Assembly: GCA_963754335.1 (NCBI GenBank)
Contig: CAVWFQ010000003.1
Span: 1,116,001 to 1,180,000, forward strand
DNA: 64,000 nt
DNA from: JBBSDP01 sp963754335
Lineage (GTDB): Bacteria; Planctomycetota; Phycisphaerae; Tepidisphaerales; Tepidisphaeraceae
Direction of reading: 5' to 3'
Made by a program: the position numbers and the translations under genes. Under the pieces are notes generated by a model. That model was not told where the DNA came from and did not search any database. It saw only the letters and a list, made by a program, of their open reading frames with translations. Shown one piece after another: positions 45,334 to 54,670 of the stretch (positions within the stretch are counted from its first letter, which is position 1; each line of letters starts with the position of its first letter).

Positions 45334-47087
45334 TCAGGACTTTCTCAACGGCGGCGGGCCAGCGGCTTTTTGCTTGGGAGGCAGCGCCGGCGGGCGCGAC
45401 GCACTTACTGGAGCAGATGCACGCGCTGCATCGCCGCCTCCGGACCGAACGGCGCCATCGGTCGCCTTGAGCACACGGAGCACTTCCTGCACGCTGGTGT
45501 CCCCGCGCTCCACCAGGCTCAGCGCCTCCTCCTGCAAATATTTTCCACGCTGCTTGCGAAATACCTGATTCGGGGAGCGGCCGGCGTTGATGATCTCACG
45601 AACTTCATCATCAATTACCAGCGTCTCGAAAACTCCGGTCCGTCCTTTGAAGTGAAGGTCGCCGCAGAACTCGCAGGGAACGGGATTGCCTTTCTGGTCG
45701 CGCAAGGGCTGAGTACGCGCTTGAAAGAGAGTGGAAACCTTATCCGGGTTGATTCCGAGCTTTCGCAGAGTCATCGGGTCGGGCGCGTAGGAAAACTTGC
45801 ACGCCATGCACAGTTTTCGAAGCACGCGTCCGTTCACGATGAGGCGCAACACTTCGGTCGCACGACGATCGTCGCCAACCAGTTTCCGCCACTGCTCGAG
45901 AGCGTCGAAAGTGTTGGCGGCACGCATCCCGACATAGACTCGCTTGCCGCCTTTGGCGAACTTGATCAGGTTTGCGGCCGTCTGCGGCGCGGTGACCTGA
46001 TCGATCAGCATTACGTCCGGTTCCTGGCTGATCAACCAGTCAATCTGCTTGGTCTCCTCGGCGGGGACGGCATTTGCGGCGAGTTTGTTTTGCGTGATCC
46101 CCTCGAGATCGCGTTCGCGGCTCCCGCTCAAGCGTTTGAATGAAGGTGAGAAATGCGTCGTGGCCGCGAAGCACCCCATAGAGCAGGGTAGTCAGCCCTT
46201 GCCGCTTTGGCGCGGTGAGCAGCACAATCCCTGCTTTTTCGGCGATCGTGCCTTTAACGGTTTCCAACTGCTTTTGTGAGAATCCAAGCTGATCGATGGG
46301 GATCTCGTAGCGCGTCTTCAGATCGACGGCCATTTTCGCGTATTCGCCGTTACGCGTACCGGCGGTTTGCAGATTCAGCTCGTGCCGCTTTCCATCCATC
46401 GTGACTTTGAGCGTGCCGGACTGCGGCTTGCGCTTGTCTTCGACGTCGAGACCCACGAGTCGTTTGAGAAATGAGATCGCCTCCTGCGCCGACCACTTTG
46501 TCGATGAGGGCGCCGCGATATTCGAATCCGTCCACCAGGTACCGGACGGCCAGCCCGTTTTCCTCCGGCACCAGGTCGATATCTTCCGCCCCTTTTCCCA
46601 GCGGTTCCGAAAGCGCTTTCTGGACCGCTTCATACGCCGGCCGCTGGGGATCTTCGGCTTCCGGCGGGGTGATCAATCCGCCGCCGCGCATCACCAGGCC
46701 AACGCGGCCCGCTTCGATCTTTTGATTTTTTTTCTTCCCTTTGAACGACTTGATCCAGGTATTGAACTGCTTGCTCAGATCGGACAATCCGACCTTCTGC
46801 TGACGGATGTAGAGGTACGCGCCGATTTCCGCGCCGAACAGGAGCAGAAGCACCGCGAACGCCAGAAAGAAATTGGGGAGCAGGAAAAAAAGAGCGAAGG
46901 CGAGGATCAGGCCGCCGAGGAACGAAAGGTTCAGGGGAACACGCGGCAGATGCGCATCAACTGAATCCTTGTCGGTCCAGGTCAGGAGCCTGGCCCATAC
47001 AAACAGGATCAGCAGCGGCGGGATCAACTTAAAACCGTTGATGTAGTCGCCGCCTTGAATTGCGCCGAGCAACGCACTCAATCCCAT
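45334..47087 (-). CDS. GspE/PilB-like pseudo-ATPase with membrane N-terminus, frameshifted
   Basis: The ATG at 47087 follows TAAGGAG. Three hydrophobic segments at the N-terminus (LIPPLLILFVWARLL, LSFLGGLILAFALFFLLPNF, FAVLLLLFGAEIGAYLY) precede a T2SS/T4P ATPase-like body. Breaks near 46485 and 46133 are bridged. The conserved order is kept: IPIDQLGFSQKQLETVKGTI, then the P-loop region IVLLTAPKRQGLTTLLYGVL, PDVMLIDQVTAPQTAANLIK and the zinc ribbon CMACKFSY...CEFCGD. The P-loop lysine (GKT) is replaced by leucine, the Walker B acid pair is DQ and the histidine box is lost. It therefore looks unable to hydrolyse ATP. About 585 residues. Middle of a membrane operon. Confidence 0.72.
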
Positions 47088-47177
47088 GAACCGCTCCTTA
47101 GATGCAACGTGCTCATTGTATTGCGACGCCGGTCCGTTCGACAATTCCTCGCACCGATCGCCCGAACAGTCTTTTTG

Positions 47178-47552
47178 CTATTCCATCGGGATACTGGATT
47201 GCTCGCGCGGCCTGGGTTGTTCACCGCGAAGGGGAACGATGATCGTTTCCTTTTCTCCGCCACGCCGGACCACATCGATCGACTGACCGATATCAAATCC
47301 CAATTGTTGCACCGTCAATCCGCCGGCGCTGAGTACGAGAAGAAGAATGGCAACAACCTGAAGCAAGCCGTCAACGGCGGCTACAAATCGCCAGAATTTG
47401 GGGTCGCCGACCATCGTTCCGATACTGTTCAACAGAATCACGAAAATGATCGCCGCGAGCACCGCGTAAAATTGCGACCGATTCTTGATCAGATGCGGAT
47501 AAACAATGCAGACAAAGATAAATGCCACGATTGCGGTGGTAACGCCTTCCAT
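47178..47552 (-). CDS. small membrane protein
   Basis: A 124-residue protein whose ATG at 47552 directly follows the stop codon of the PMT-type gene at 47553. Three transmembrane helices are visible: VTTAIVAFIFVCIVYPHLI, FYAVLAAIIFVILLNSIGTM and VAAVDGLLQVVAILLLVLSA. They are followed by a short polar tail (LTVQQLGFDIGQSIDVVRRG) that resembles the first strand of a PDZ-like region. I do not recognise the family. Tight coupling to its neighbours suggests a shared envelope function. Confidence 0.6.
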   Translation of the reverse strand: MEGVTTAIVAFIFVCIVYPHLIKNRSQFYAVLAAIIFVILLNSIGTMVGDPKFWRFVAAVDGLLQVVAILLLVLSAGGLTVQQLGFDIGQSIDVVRRGGEKETIIVPLRGEQPRPREQSSIPME

Positions 47553-49421
47553 TCACATAGGATACCGCGCCGGGGGAAAAACCCAAAGAATCTCTTTTAG
47601 CGTGATGAAAACGCGGATCTGTCCAACTTGAAGCGTTTGTCCGCCCAACTGATAGGCGTCGAAGCTGAGCCATTCTGGCGTCCATGGGGCCGGGCCGTCC
47701 ATTGGCAGAACGGCCATATCCCCCAATTCGCCGAGCCGCGCTGGGGGGAACCCCCTCGGGGCCAGCCGTACTTGCCAATCGAAGAGATTCACCGGCGGCA
47801 GGCAATAGGGAGCTGGTTCTGAGGCAATCGTAAGCGTTCGCATGCCTTCTTTATTCGCCGTCCGAATCACGGCGGCCAATTGAACGCGTGAGGTCGACTG
47901 ACGGCTATCTCGAATGAAGCCGCGCAAATAGAGACTTCCCTGAATCGCGGTGAAGATTACGAGAAGGGCGATGACAGCTCCCTTCGACGCCCGATTCTGG
48001 ATGAAGGTGCCGGCCGCTACAAATGCTTCGATGGCGAGAAACGTATCCGGAAGCATCGCGAATCGCCCATACTCCCCCGGTTTTCCGGTCGCCAGCAGGC
48101 AGAACTGAATCGCCACGCAAGCAGCCGGAACGGCTAGAAGCATGCCATGTGCCCGGCGGCGAACTTCGGGTGCGCTCCAATCAGAGCGAAATCGAACCGC
48201 GCGGATCGCCAGAGCGATTGCCGCGATCGCGCCGGCCAGCGCCAGTAGCGATGATGTCCCGGCGAAAATCAGACTCGACGCGTTGGCGAGGCCCGACGTC
48301 GACCAACCGGCGTGATACATCTCCGCCGAATTGCCGAGATTCGATTGCACGACCTTCCGATTGAAGATGAGGTTGATCGGGAGATAGGGGTTTGCCAGCA
48401 AGTAGGTAAACACTCCGAGTGCGCCGCTGGCGATCATCATCCGAAACGAAGCGATCGAAGAACGTTTTGCGGGGCCTTCAGGTGGCTCGTGGGATCGCGA
48501 GACTTGTCGTCGCAGGAGTGCCATGACGGACAAGGATGCTGAAAATCGGATACGCAGTCGGAACCATTCCGATTGCCGCGCCGCACAAGGCGCCGGCCAG
48601 CAACCCTTTGCTTCGCGTTCCCGTCTCGACGTATCTTCCGGCCGCCAGCACCGCAAAAAGCATCATGACCAACCCGGCCAGATGCGGCTTGGCCTCATGG
48701 GCGCCGTTGACGATGACTGGCATGCACGCGAAGGACAACCCTGCGGCGGCGGGAACGAGCCATCCCCCGGCAATTCGACGCACGATCGCAAAGACCGCAA
48801 CAACGCCCAGAATTCCCCAACAGGCCGAATAGAGCCGGGCAATGACGTACATCCTTCCGAAACTTTCGGGATGATCCAGATACCAGCTCACGCCAGGACC
48901 AAGGGTGATATAACCCGTCCAGGAAGCGGCATTGAGCAACGCTCCAACCGGGTAGATCCACAATCCGCCGTATTGATACATCCGGGGATCGAATCGAAAT
49001 TCCGATGGCCGCATCCCGGCCAGGGCCCGAAACGTGATCATTTCGTCGGGCTGATAGCTGAACAACCGATACCGACGGATAATCGCCGCGCGATCGGAGT
49101 CGGTGGCGTTCAACGTCAGCAATGGTCGCGTCCTGTTAGGGGGGAATGGGCGACATCGGCTCCGCGGTCGGGGCTATCTTCCCAATCGCCGGCCAACTCG
49201 ACGATTCGAGCGCCGGTCCACGGGATGCGATCGCCAAAAAGATAGGGATCGGCCGCCCGCGAGGGTAATCCCCAGTTGATCCCGAGAAAAGAGAAATGGG
49301 ACGGCGAGGCAAACGACCGTCGCCAGCGCCATCGTGCCGGTGATTGGTCTGCCGGATTCGCTGGTCTTTGAGCCGCTGCGCGCCTCCTGAGGTTAGAGTC
49401 TACTAGTGGAACCCATGACAT
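47553..49421 (-). CDS. PMT/ArnT-type membrane glycosyltransferase (GT39-like), frameshifted
   Basis: From about 49421, pieces in several frames join at about 49290, 49135 and 48535. The first piece has a transmembrane helix and the motif INWGLPSRAADPYLFGDRIP. The second reads SYQPDEMITFRALAGMRPSE, FDPRMYQYGGLWIYPVGALL, with acidic loop residues (PDE) typical of the GT39/GT83 catalytic loop. The third is a run of helices (ALGVFTYLLANPYLPINLIF, AMYVIQF-like segments) and a soluble tail ending FITLKEILWVFPPARYPM. Such enzymes transfer lipid-linked sugars to proteins or lipids in the periplasm. First gene of the membrane operon. The N-terminus is uncertain. Confidence 0.68.
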
Positions 49422-49460
49422 GGTAGAGTAGTTGTGACCAACGCCAAGGAAAGGAATCAG

Positions 49461-50084
49461 ATGGCCAAGAAGCCCGCCAAGCACAAGTCTTCAGGTTCCA
49501 CTGCAGAATCGAAAAAGAAACCGGCCAAGCCGGTCCGCGGCAAAACAGTCGTCGCAAAGCTGAAGAGCGCCGCGAAGAAAGTGAGCAAGAAAGCGGTTCC
49601 GAAAAAGCCGGCGAAAAAAACCGCATCGAAATTCGCAAAAGTGAAGAAGCAGGTCAAAGGGCGCGCAGGGCGCGTCGCGACCGCGGTCGCCAAAGCGTCG
49701 CGAAAAGCAATCAAGAAGACGAAACAGGCCCGCAAAACCGCCAGCGCGGTGGTATCGAAAGTGGGTAAGAAAGCCCGCGCTGCCGGCGAGGCGATTCGCG
49801 AACAGGCCATGAACGCCGGTGAAATGGCCGGGCATGTCGCCGAGTCGATGACCGAAGCGGTTGCCACTTCCGCGGGAGTTGTGGCCGGCGTTGTCGAAAC
49901 GATGGTCGAAATGCGCCATCCGCACGAACCGGAAGAAACCGTCGAAGAAGTGGAAATCATCGAGATCATTCCAGAATCGGAATTGGCCGACGCTGAAATG
50001 GAAGACGAAACTGAAGACGGGGATGGTTCGGAAGAGCACAATCATTCCGAGCATGATCGTGGAGGCGGCAGCTCGGGCGGATGA
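49461..50084 (+). CDS. lysine-rich histone H1-like DNA-binding protein
   Basis: A 207-residue protein from the ATG at 49461 (AAGGAA at 49450-49455). Residues 1-120 are dense in K, A, P and R (AKKPAKHKSSGSTAESKKKP, KVSKKAVPKKPAKKTASKFA), like bacterial H1/HC1-type proteins. Residues about 120-155 are a helical segment (GEAIREQAMNAGEMAGHVAE) and the C-terminus is strongly acidic and histidine-rich (DETEDGDGSEEHNHSEHD). It probably binds DNA non-specifically and compacts it. The acidic tail is unusual for HC1-type proteins and might tune binding. It is divergent from the PMT operon with only 39 bp between starts. Confidence 0.72.
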   Translation: MAKKPAKHKSSGSTAESKKKPAKPVRGKTVVAKLKSAAKKVSKKAVPKKPAKKTASKFAKVKKQVKGRAGRVATAVAKASRKAIKKTKQARKTASAVVSKVGKKARAAGEAIREQAMNAGEMAGHVAESMTEAVATSAGVVAGVVETMVEMRHPHEPEETVEEVEIIEIIPESELADAEMEDETEDGDGSEEHNHSEHDRGGGSSGG

Positions 50085-50241
50085 ATCCGGGAAGATCAGT
50101 TCAACCCATCGTTGTGCCGAAGATATATTAAATTGAATAGGCTGATCCGTCCGTGATCGTGGCGTCAAATGAATTCAACCAGGCGTTCGCGTGTGTCCGC
50201 CCGCCTTGCGATCGGGACTATTCAGCAGAGGAGATTTTCCA

Positions 50242-50583
50242 ATGGCTCGTTTGAATCTGACCGTATTGGCGGCCCTGATGGCGATGGCCCTCTCGGCCCA
50301 ATTCGTGAAGGCTGATTCGGCTTCCAAGACCATCACCGGCACGTCGGCCTGCGCCACGTGTTCCGGAGTCACCGATGCCGGCCACCAGATCATGCTGACC
50401 ACCAGGGACGGCGAACGCTGGGTCCTGATCGGCAACAGCGACAGCTACAAGAAGGCGCACGACGTCCGCGATGATGGCAAGAAGATGACGGCCACTCTCG
50501 CCGGCGATCCGGTCAAGAAGCAGGACGCCAAGGGCAAGGACTACTTTGAAGTGAAAGTTTCGGACGTGAAGATCGACGCCTGA
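50242..50583 (+). CDS. small exported protein with CxxC motif
   Basis: A 113-residue protein from ATG 50242, with AGAGGAG about 10 bases upstream. A signal peptide (LNLTVLAALMAMALSAQFVKA) leads to a small beta-rich domain: SKTITGTSACATCSGVTDAG, HQIMLTTRDGERWVLIGNSD and KKMTATLAGDPVKKQDAKGK. This resembles OB-fold-like periplasmic proteins; the ACATCSG motif could bind a metal or be redox-active. It is followed by a clear terminator at 50615-50651, so it is a single-gene transcript. No named family can be given with certainty. Confidence 0.68.
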   Translation: MARLNLTVLAALMAMALSAQFVKADSASKTITGTSACATCSGVTDAGHQIMLTTRDGERWVLIGNSDSYKKAHDVRDDGKKMTATLAGDPVKKQDAKGKDYFEVKVSDVKIDA

Positions 50584-50614
50584 TCATCGTCCCGGCCCAT
50601 TTCGAACAGATTGC

Positions 50615-50651
50615 ACCGGCCGCTGTCCCGATTCAGGGTGCAGCGGCCGGT
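50615..50651. terminator. hairpin terminator between convergent genes
   Basis: ACCGGCCGCTG (50615-50625) pairs perfectly with CAGCGGCCGGT (50641-50651) around a 15-nt loop, and TTGTC follows. It lies between the exported CxxC protein gene and the convergent EEP gene, whose stop is at 50655, and probably serves both. Confidence 0.7.
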
Positions 50652-50654
50652 TTG

Positions 50655-51734
50655 TCATGATGGGTTTTGGTTGAGCAAAGGAGATTTCGGAGACGACCAG
50701 ACGTAGTCCGCAACCAGCGGGCGATGTGGCGAACTGACGTTCGGGGCAACCCAGCAGTTCACGCAACGAAGCGATGCGTTGCTGAGGACATGGTCAATGC
50801 GAGTTACGGTCCACCGCACTCGATAGGTCCATCCAAATCCGAATCCCGCCACCGAGAATGCATCGGCAAACTCTGAAAAGTTCTGACGGTAGATGGCGCT
50901 GTCGGTGGGCAGATTGAAATCGCCAGCCATCAGAACCGCTTCTTTTTTTGAGTCCGCGTCGTCCGCGAGCTGCGTCGCTTCCTCCAGGCGTTGGTGTACG
51001 TTTCTTGCAACCATCTGTCGCGACCCGGATTTGGCCCGGAGCGCCGCACTGAACACCGAGTGAGGCGATGCCAGATGGATAGAATAAAAATCAACAGGGC
51101 CCCCGGGCGTGATCAGTTGAACCCGACCGGCGAAAAAGGCCACTCGTTGCGGAGAGGTCGGGAAGGGGAAGGGCGTATCCGCAAATTCAAACCTGCTGGC
51201 GATCCACTGATCCCCGCCGTTGCAAAAATGCCATCGGGCATCAGGGAACAGACGCCGGGCGTTTCCTCCCGTAAATTCCTCGAGCGCGACGACATCGGGA
51301 TTCAGTCGCGCGATCAGCGCGGCCATCGCGTCGACATCCATTGCATCGCCGTGCGTATTGCACGATAAAACTCGAATTCGCACGCCTGAGTTGCGATCCG
51401 GCATTGCCCGCCGCCACGGCAATCGAAGATCCATGATGGGCCAGACCATCACATATGTCGCAAAAAGCAGAGGCCAGAGTGACCGCCGGCGCAGCAAGGC
51501 GGCGGCGGGGATCAGAAGGGCCAGCGGCGTTGCCCAGACCCATCGCGGTCCATAAATCAGCAGCGTGGTAAACCAGCGGTGTTCGCCAAGAAGGTGCATG
51601 ACGCCCCACAGGGCCAGGGCGAAAAAAAGATAGGTCCAGCCGAGAACCAGTACCGTGAGCGCGGCGAGTCGGCGCAATCGATCGCCGCGCTTCGGAACCG
51701 CGCCCGTCGTTGTTTGCAGGTTAGAACTCCGCAT
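50655..51734 (-). CDS. endonuclease/exonuclease/phosphatase (EEP) family membrane protein
   Basis: An intact 359-residue protein. The ATG at 51734 overlaps the porin gene end by 14 bp, which implies translational coupling. Three helices occupy residues about 25-110 (LAALTVLVLGWTYLFFALAL, WATPLALLIPAAALL, LWPLLFATYVMVWPIMDL). The EEP domain has all hallmark blocks: VLSCNTHGD, NPDVVALEEF, GDQWIASRF, VDFYSIHLASP, LMAGDFNLPTDS and RIDHVLSN. These supply the metal-binding N, E and D/H residues. It probably hydrolyses a phosphodiester at the membrane face; the substrate is unknown. Its link to a carbohydrate porin is by position only. Confidence 0.82.
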   Translation of the reverse strand: MRSSNLQTTTGAVPKRGDRLRRLAALTVLVLGWTYLFFALALWGVMHLLGEHRWFTTLLIYGPRWVWATPLALLIPAAALLRRRSLWPLLFATYVMVWPIMDLRLPWRRAMPDRNSGVRIRVLSCNTHGDAMDVDAMAALIARLNPDVVALEEFTGGNARRLFPDARWHFCNGGDQWIASRFEFADTPFPFPTSPQRVAFFAGRVQLITPGGPVDFYSIHLASPHSVFSAALRAKSGSRQMVARNVHQRLEEATQLADDADSKKEAVLMAGDFNLPTDSAIYRQNFSEFADAFSVAGFGFGWTYRVRWTVTRIDHVLSNASLRCVNCWVAPNVSSPHRPLVADYVWSSPKSPLLNQNPS

Positions 51735-53334
51735 GAACACGCACGCCGCCGATGCTCACGGGGCCGCGATCGTGATTGTACGCCGGGTGATTCAGGAATT
51801 GGAAATCGGGGGAGATGAAGACGTGATCGTTGAGCTTGAAGTTGTAATAGACTTCGAGAATCTCTTCCGGCGCATAATGCGGCAGTTTGCCGTCGCCGAT
51901 GTTGAAATCGAGTCCGCCGGCGGCGAGATATTCCCGGTGATCCTTTGCAAGCCCGTCGATGACGCCGGCCAGTCCGATCACGTCGTCCGGCCGATGCCAC
52001 CGTATTCCCTTTAGCGCCAGGCCGAGCGTTGCGGTTCGATCGACCGGCGTGAATGACCAGGTTTCGGTATGACCGTCATCCCACCCGAGCCGCGTGAAAA
52101 TGCCAAGTTCGTCGCTCAGCTCCTGATCGGCGGTAAGAGCAAAGCCGTATTTTACCGAGAATGTGCGGGTGAGTTTGACATCGGGGCCGTTGGGGCCGGG
52201 ATGGAGCGTTGCCTCGCGATAGTTGCCCATGTCAGCGCCGTTGGCGTATGCCATCACCCGCACTGCGCCGGGATAATTGAAAACCTTGTATCGCTCTTCC
52301 AGCTCGAGGGCGTGTCCCAGCGCCTCCGGAAGCCGCGAATCGAGCGTTCCGCCGTTAGCGATCTTGGGAACGGCCATCGCCCCGATAGCGCAGGGCCCAC
52401 GTCGCCTGGTTGAATTCGATCACAGCCCCTTCGGTATATCCGCGGGTGTCGGCGGGGTAATCCCACGCGGCGTTGGTGAACAGCGCCCAGTTCATGAACT
52501 GAGCGCGGGGATCATTGGCGTAAGCACTCTGCTGAAAAAAATCGTCGGCCCCAAATTTCCCGAGCGTGACGGTCAATCGCGAAATGTCCTCAGTGGCAGG
52601 AAGCTGATGTGGTCCATCTTCGAACTTTTCAGTTTCACCGCCGAATCCGAAAACCTGCCGGTAAAACAACCTGGCGACATACGGCTCGGGCTCCGGCGTT
52701 CCGACGCGGGGAATTTCCCCGTTGGGAAACGCCGCGATGCCAGTGACCCCGCCAAACCCTTCCCCGCCGGCCAGTTCCGGATCAAAGTAAAGCTGCGCGC
52801 CCTGCCAGGGAAGGCGTAGTCCCATAAAGAGGGTCGCGGTCAGGGAGGTCTTGTCCCCTTCGTGCCGTGGCAGACTATTGGGACCCGTATACGGAGCGTG
52901 GAATGCGTCGTGCCATTCGGTAATCGTCGTGGTCTGGCCGTGAACGCTCCACCATGGCGCCTGCGCCGTCAGATCCGTCGGCTGTGATGCGCCTGTCGCC
53001 GGTGGACTCGCGGATGTACCTTCAGACGGGTTGGTGCTGGAGTGCGCGGAAGCGTCGAAGGCGACGCAGCCGCCTGCGTTTGTGCCTGCGCTTGCCGGCG
53101 TGCGGCCAGGGCGGCCAGTTTCCGGTCGATCTCCGCACGCTGTCGCATCAATTCCTGCTCTTGTGCATCAAGTCGATCCGAATCGATCGACGCCGGCTGA
53201 CTATTGGGCTGGGGCGACGGGGATACTGTATCCGCCGCGCGAGCAGACGCGGAAATCAACACCGCCGCACCGAGGGGGGTGACCCAGGCGCGCCGCCTTA
53301 ATCGACCGAAAATATTTCGACGAACCGGATACAT
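51721..53334 (-). CDS. carbohydrate-selective porin OprB-like, frameshifted
   Basis: The ATG complementary to 53332-53334 starts a signal peptide (RRRAWVTPLGAAVLISASARA) and a coiled-coil N-terminal region (LDAQEQELMRQRAEIDRKLA). After a break at about 53065 the porin body follows: WWSVHGQTTTITEWHDAFHA, YTGPNSLPRHEGDKTSLTAT and GAQLYFDPELAGGEGFGGVT. After a second break near 52370 it continues DKLG-type strands, YNFKLNDHVFISPDFQFLNH and the C-terminal HAEF. This is the OprB-type 16-strand barrel for sugar uptake. It is divergent from the sugar ABC importer at 53669, with a hairpin element between, so a joint sugar-uptake role is likely. About 530 residues. Confidence 0.8.
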
Positions 53335-53431
53335 TCGGTTTATCGGCGGTATCGGCTTGTGGTGGCCAAAGCCTGCAATCGTTGCCGGGCGCCGCGGGTG
53401 GGTGACAGAATCGGCGGCAGAGTGCTTTCTC

Positions 53432-53552
53432 CCTCCCCCGGTACTCTGGGAGGAGCCGCGCACGCAGTAAGCGGGAAAGTTCTCTCGTTTACCGAGGGCT
53501 TTCCCGCTTACTTCGTGCGCGGCTCCTCGGAGTACCGGGAGAGGGGGAGACT
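53432..53552. repeat. nested hairpin element (family 1 copy B inside a CCCTCTCCC palindrome)
   Basis: An inner inverted repeat, 53451-53477 with 53501-53527 (27 nt, one mismatch), is the second copy of the 2616-2688 element. It sits inside an outer inverted repeat of the CCCTCTCCCGGTAC family (about 53432-53447 with about 53530-53549), related to 28396-28537 and 62601-62733. The whole lies in the gap between the divergent porin and sugar ABC genes. One repeat seems to have inserted into the other. Confidence 0.75.
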
Positions 53553-53668
53553 TTTTGGACCGCCGAATCTGTTACGCACCCGCGCCGGCTCAAACCGGCG
53601 TCTGGCTGTCGCCCAACTGCGGTTTCGATTAAAAGAATCGATTACACCCCGGCGTCTGGAGCGAGTGA

Positions 53669-54670
53669 ATGAAAACGAATGTTTCTCGATTGCATTGTAT
53701 TATCGTCATCTTTCTGAGCGCGAGCGCCCTTCTCGCCAGCGGATGCAATCGGCACCAGAACCCCGGCGCCGCGGGATCTGGCAAACGCTACAAGGTTGGC
53801 TTCGCCAACATCGCCGAAGATTTTCCATTTCCCGTCCGCGTGCGTGAGGGAATCCAGGCGGCCGCCAAGGCTGCGGGCAACATCGATCTGGTCATCGCGG
53901 ACAACAAAATGGATGGCGCGACCGCACTGGCTAATGCGCAGAATTTTCTCACACAAAACGTCGATGGCGTGATCGAATTTCAAACTGACGAAAAATTCGG
54001 CGCCACCATCATGTCCGCCTTTCAGACGGCCAACGTGCCCGTGATTGCCATCGACATTCCCATGCCCGGCGCGACCTTTTTTGGAGTCAACAACTATCCG
54101 GCGGGCCGCATGGCGGGAGAGGGGCTTGGAAAATGGGTGAAGGCCAACTGGGATGGGAAGATCGATGCATTGGTCATGCTCGAGCTGCCTCAATCGGGCC
54201 CGATCCCGGCGGCCCGCCTGCGCGGCGAGCGCGAAGGGTTGGAATCAGTCATAGGCAACATCGATGAGGCGAAGGTAAAGCACCTCGACAGCAAGAACAC
54301 CCTGGAAAAGGCCCGGGAACTGGTCGCCGACGTGCTCACGACCCTCCCGTCTGCTCACCACATTGCGGTGGTCTGCATCAACGATGACACGGCCCTGGGG
54401 GCTTTGGCCGCCGCGGAGGCCGCGGGACGGAAGGATGATCTGGCGGTGGTTGCCGTCGGCGCCGACGACCGCGCTCGCGAGGAAATGCGCCGGCCCGGCA
54501 GCCGGCTGATCGGGTCCACTTCCTCTTCGCCGGAAAAATATGGAGAGAAAATCATTCCGACTCTCGTGAAGATGATGAACCATGAAACGGTCCCGTCTGA
54601 GGTCTTTATCGATCACGTTTTCATCACCCGGGAAAACGTCGATCAGTATTATCCGAATGACAAGAAATGA
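53669..54670 (+). CDS. sugar ABC transporter substrate-binding lipoprotein
   Basis: A 333-residue protein from ATG 53669. A lipoprotein signal (IIVIFLSASALLASGC) places it on the membrane surface. The fold is the RbsB-type periplasmic binding protein: RYKVGFANIAEDFPFPVRVR, EGIQAAAKAAGNIDLVIADN, GVIEFQTDEKFGATIMSAF and PVIAIDIPMPGATFFGVNNY. The hinge and C-domain have HIAVVCINDDTALGALAAAE. It should bind a monosaccharide and deliver it to the permease. It is followed directly by the ATPase gene (ATGA overlap at 54667) and the permease, a complete RbsB-A-C-type operon. The sugar cannot be deduced. Confidence 0.88.
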   Translation: MKTNVSRLHCIIVIFLSASALLASGCNRHQNPGAAGSGKRYKVGFANIAEDFPFPVRVREGIQAAAKAAGNIDLVIADNKMDGATALANAQNFLTQNVDGVIEFQTDEKFGATIMSAFQTANVPVIAIDIPMPGATFFGVNNYPAGRMAGEGLGKWVKANWDGKIDALVMLELPQSGPIPAARLRGEREGLESVIGNIDEAKVKHLDSKNTLEKARELVADVLTTLPSAHHIAVVCINDDTALGALAAAEAAGRKDDLAVVAVGADDRAREEMRRPGSRLIGSTSSSPEKYGEKIIPTLVKMMNHETVPSEVFIDHVFITRENVDQYYPNDKK

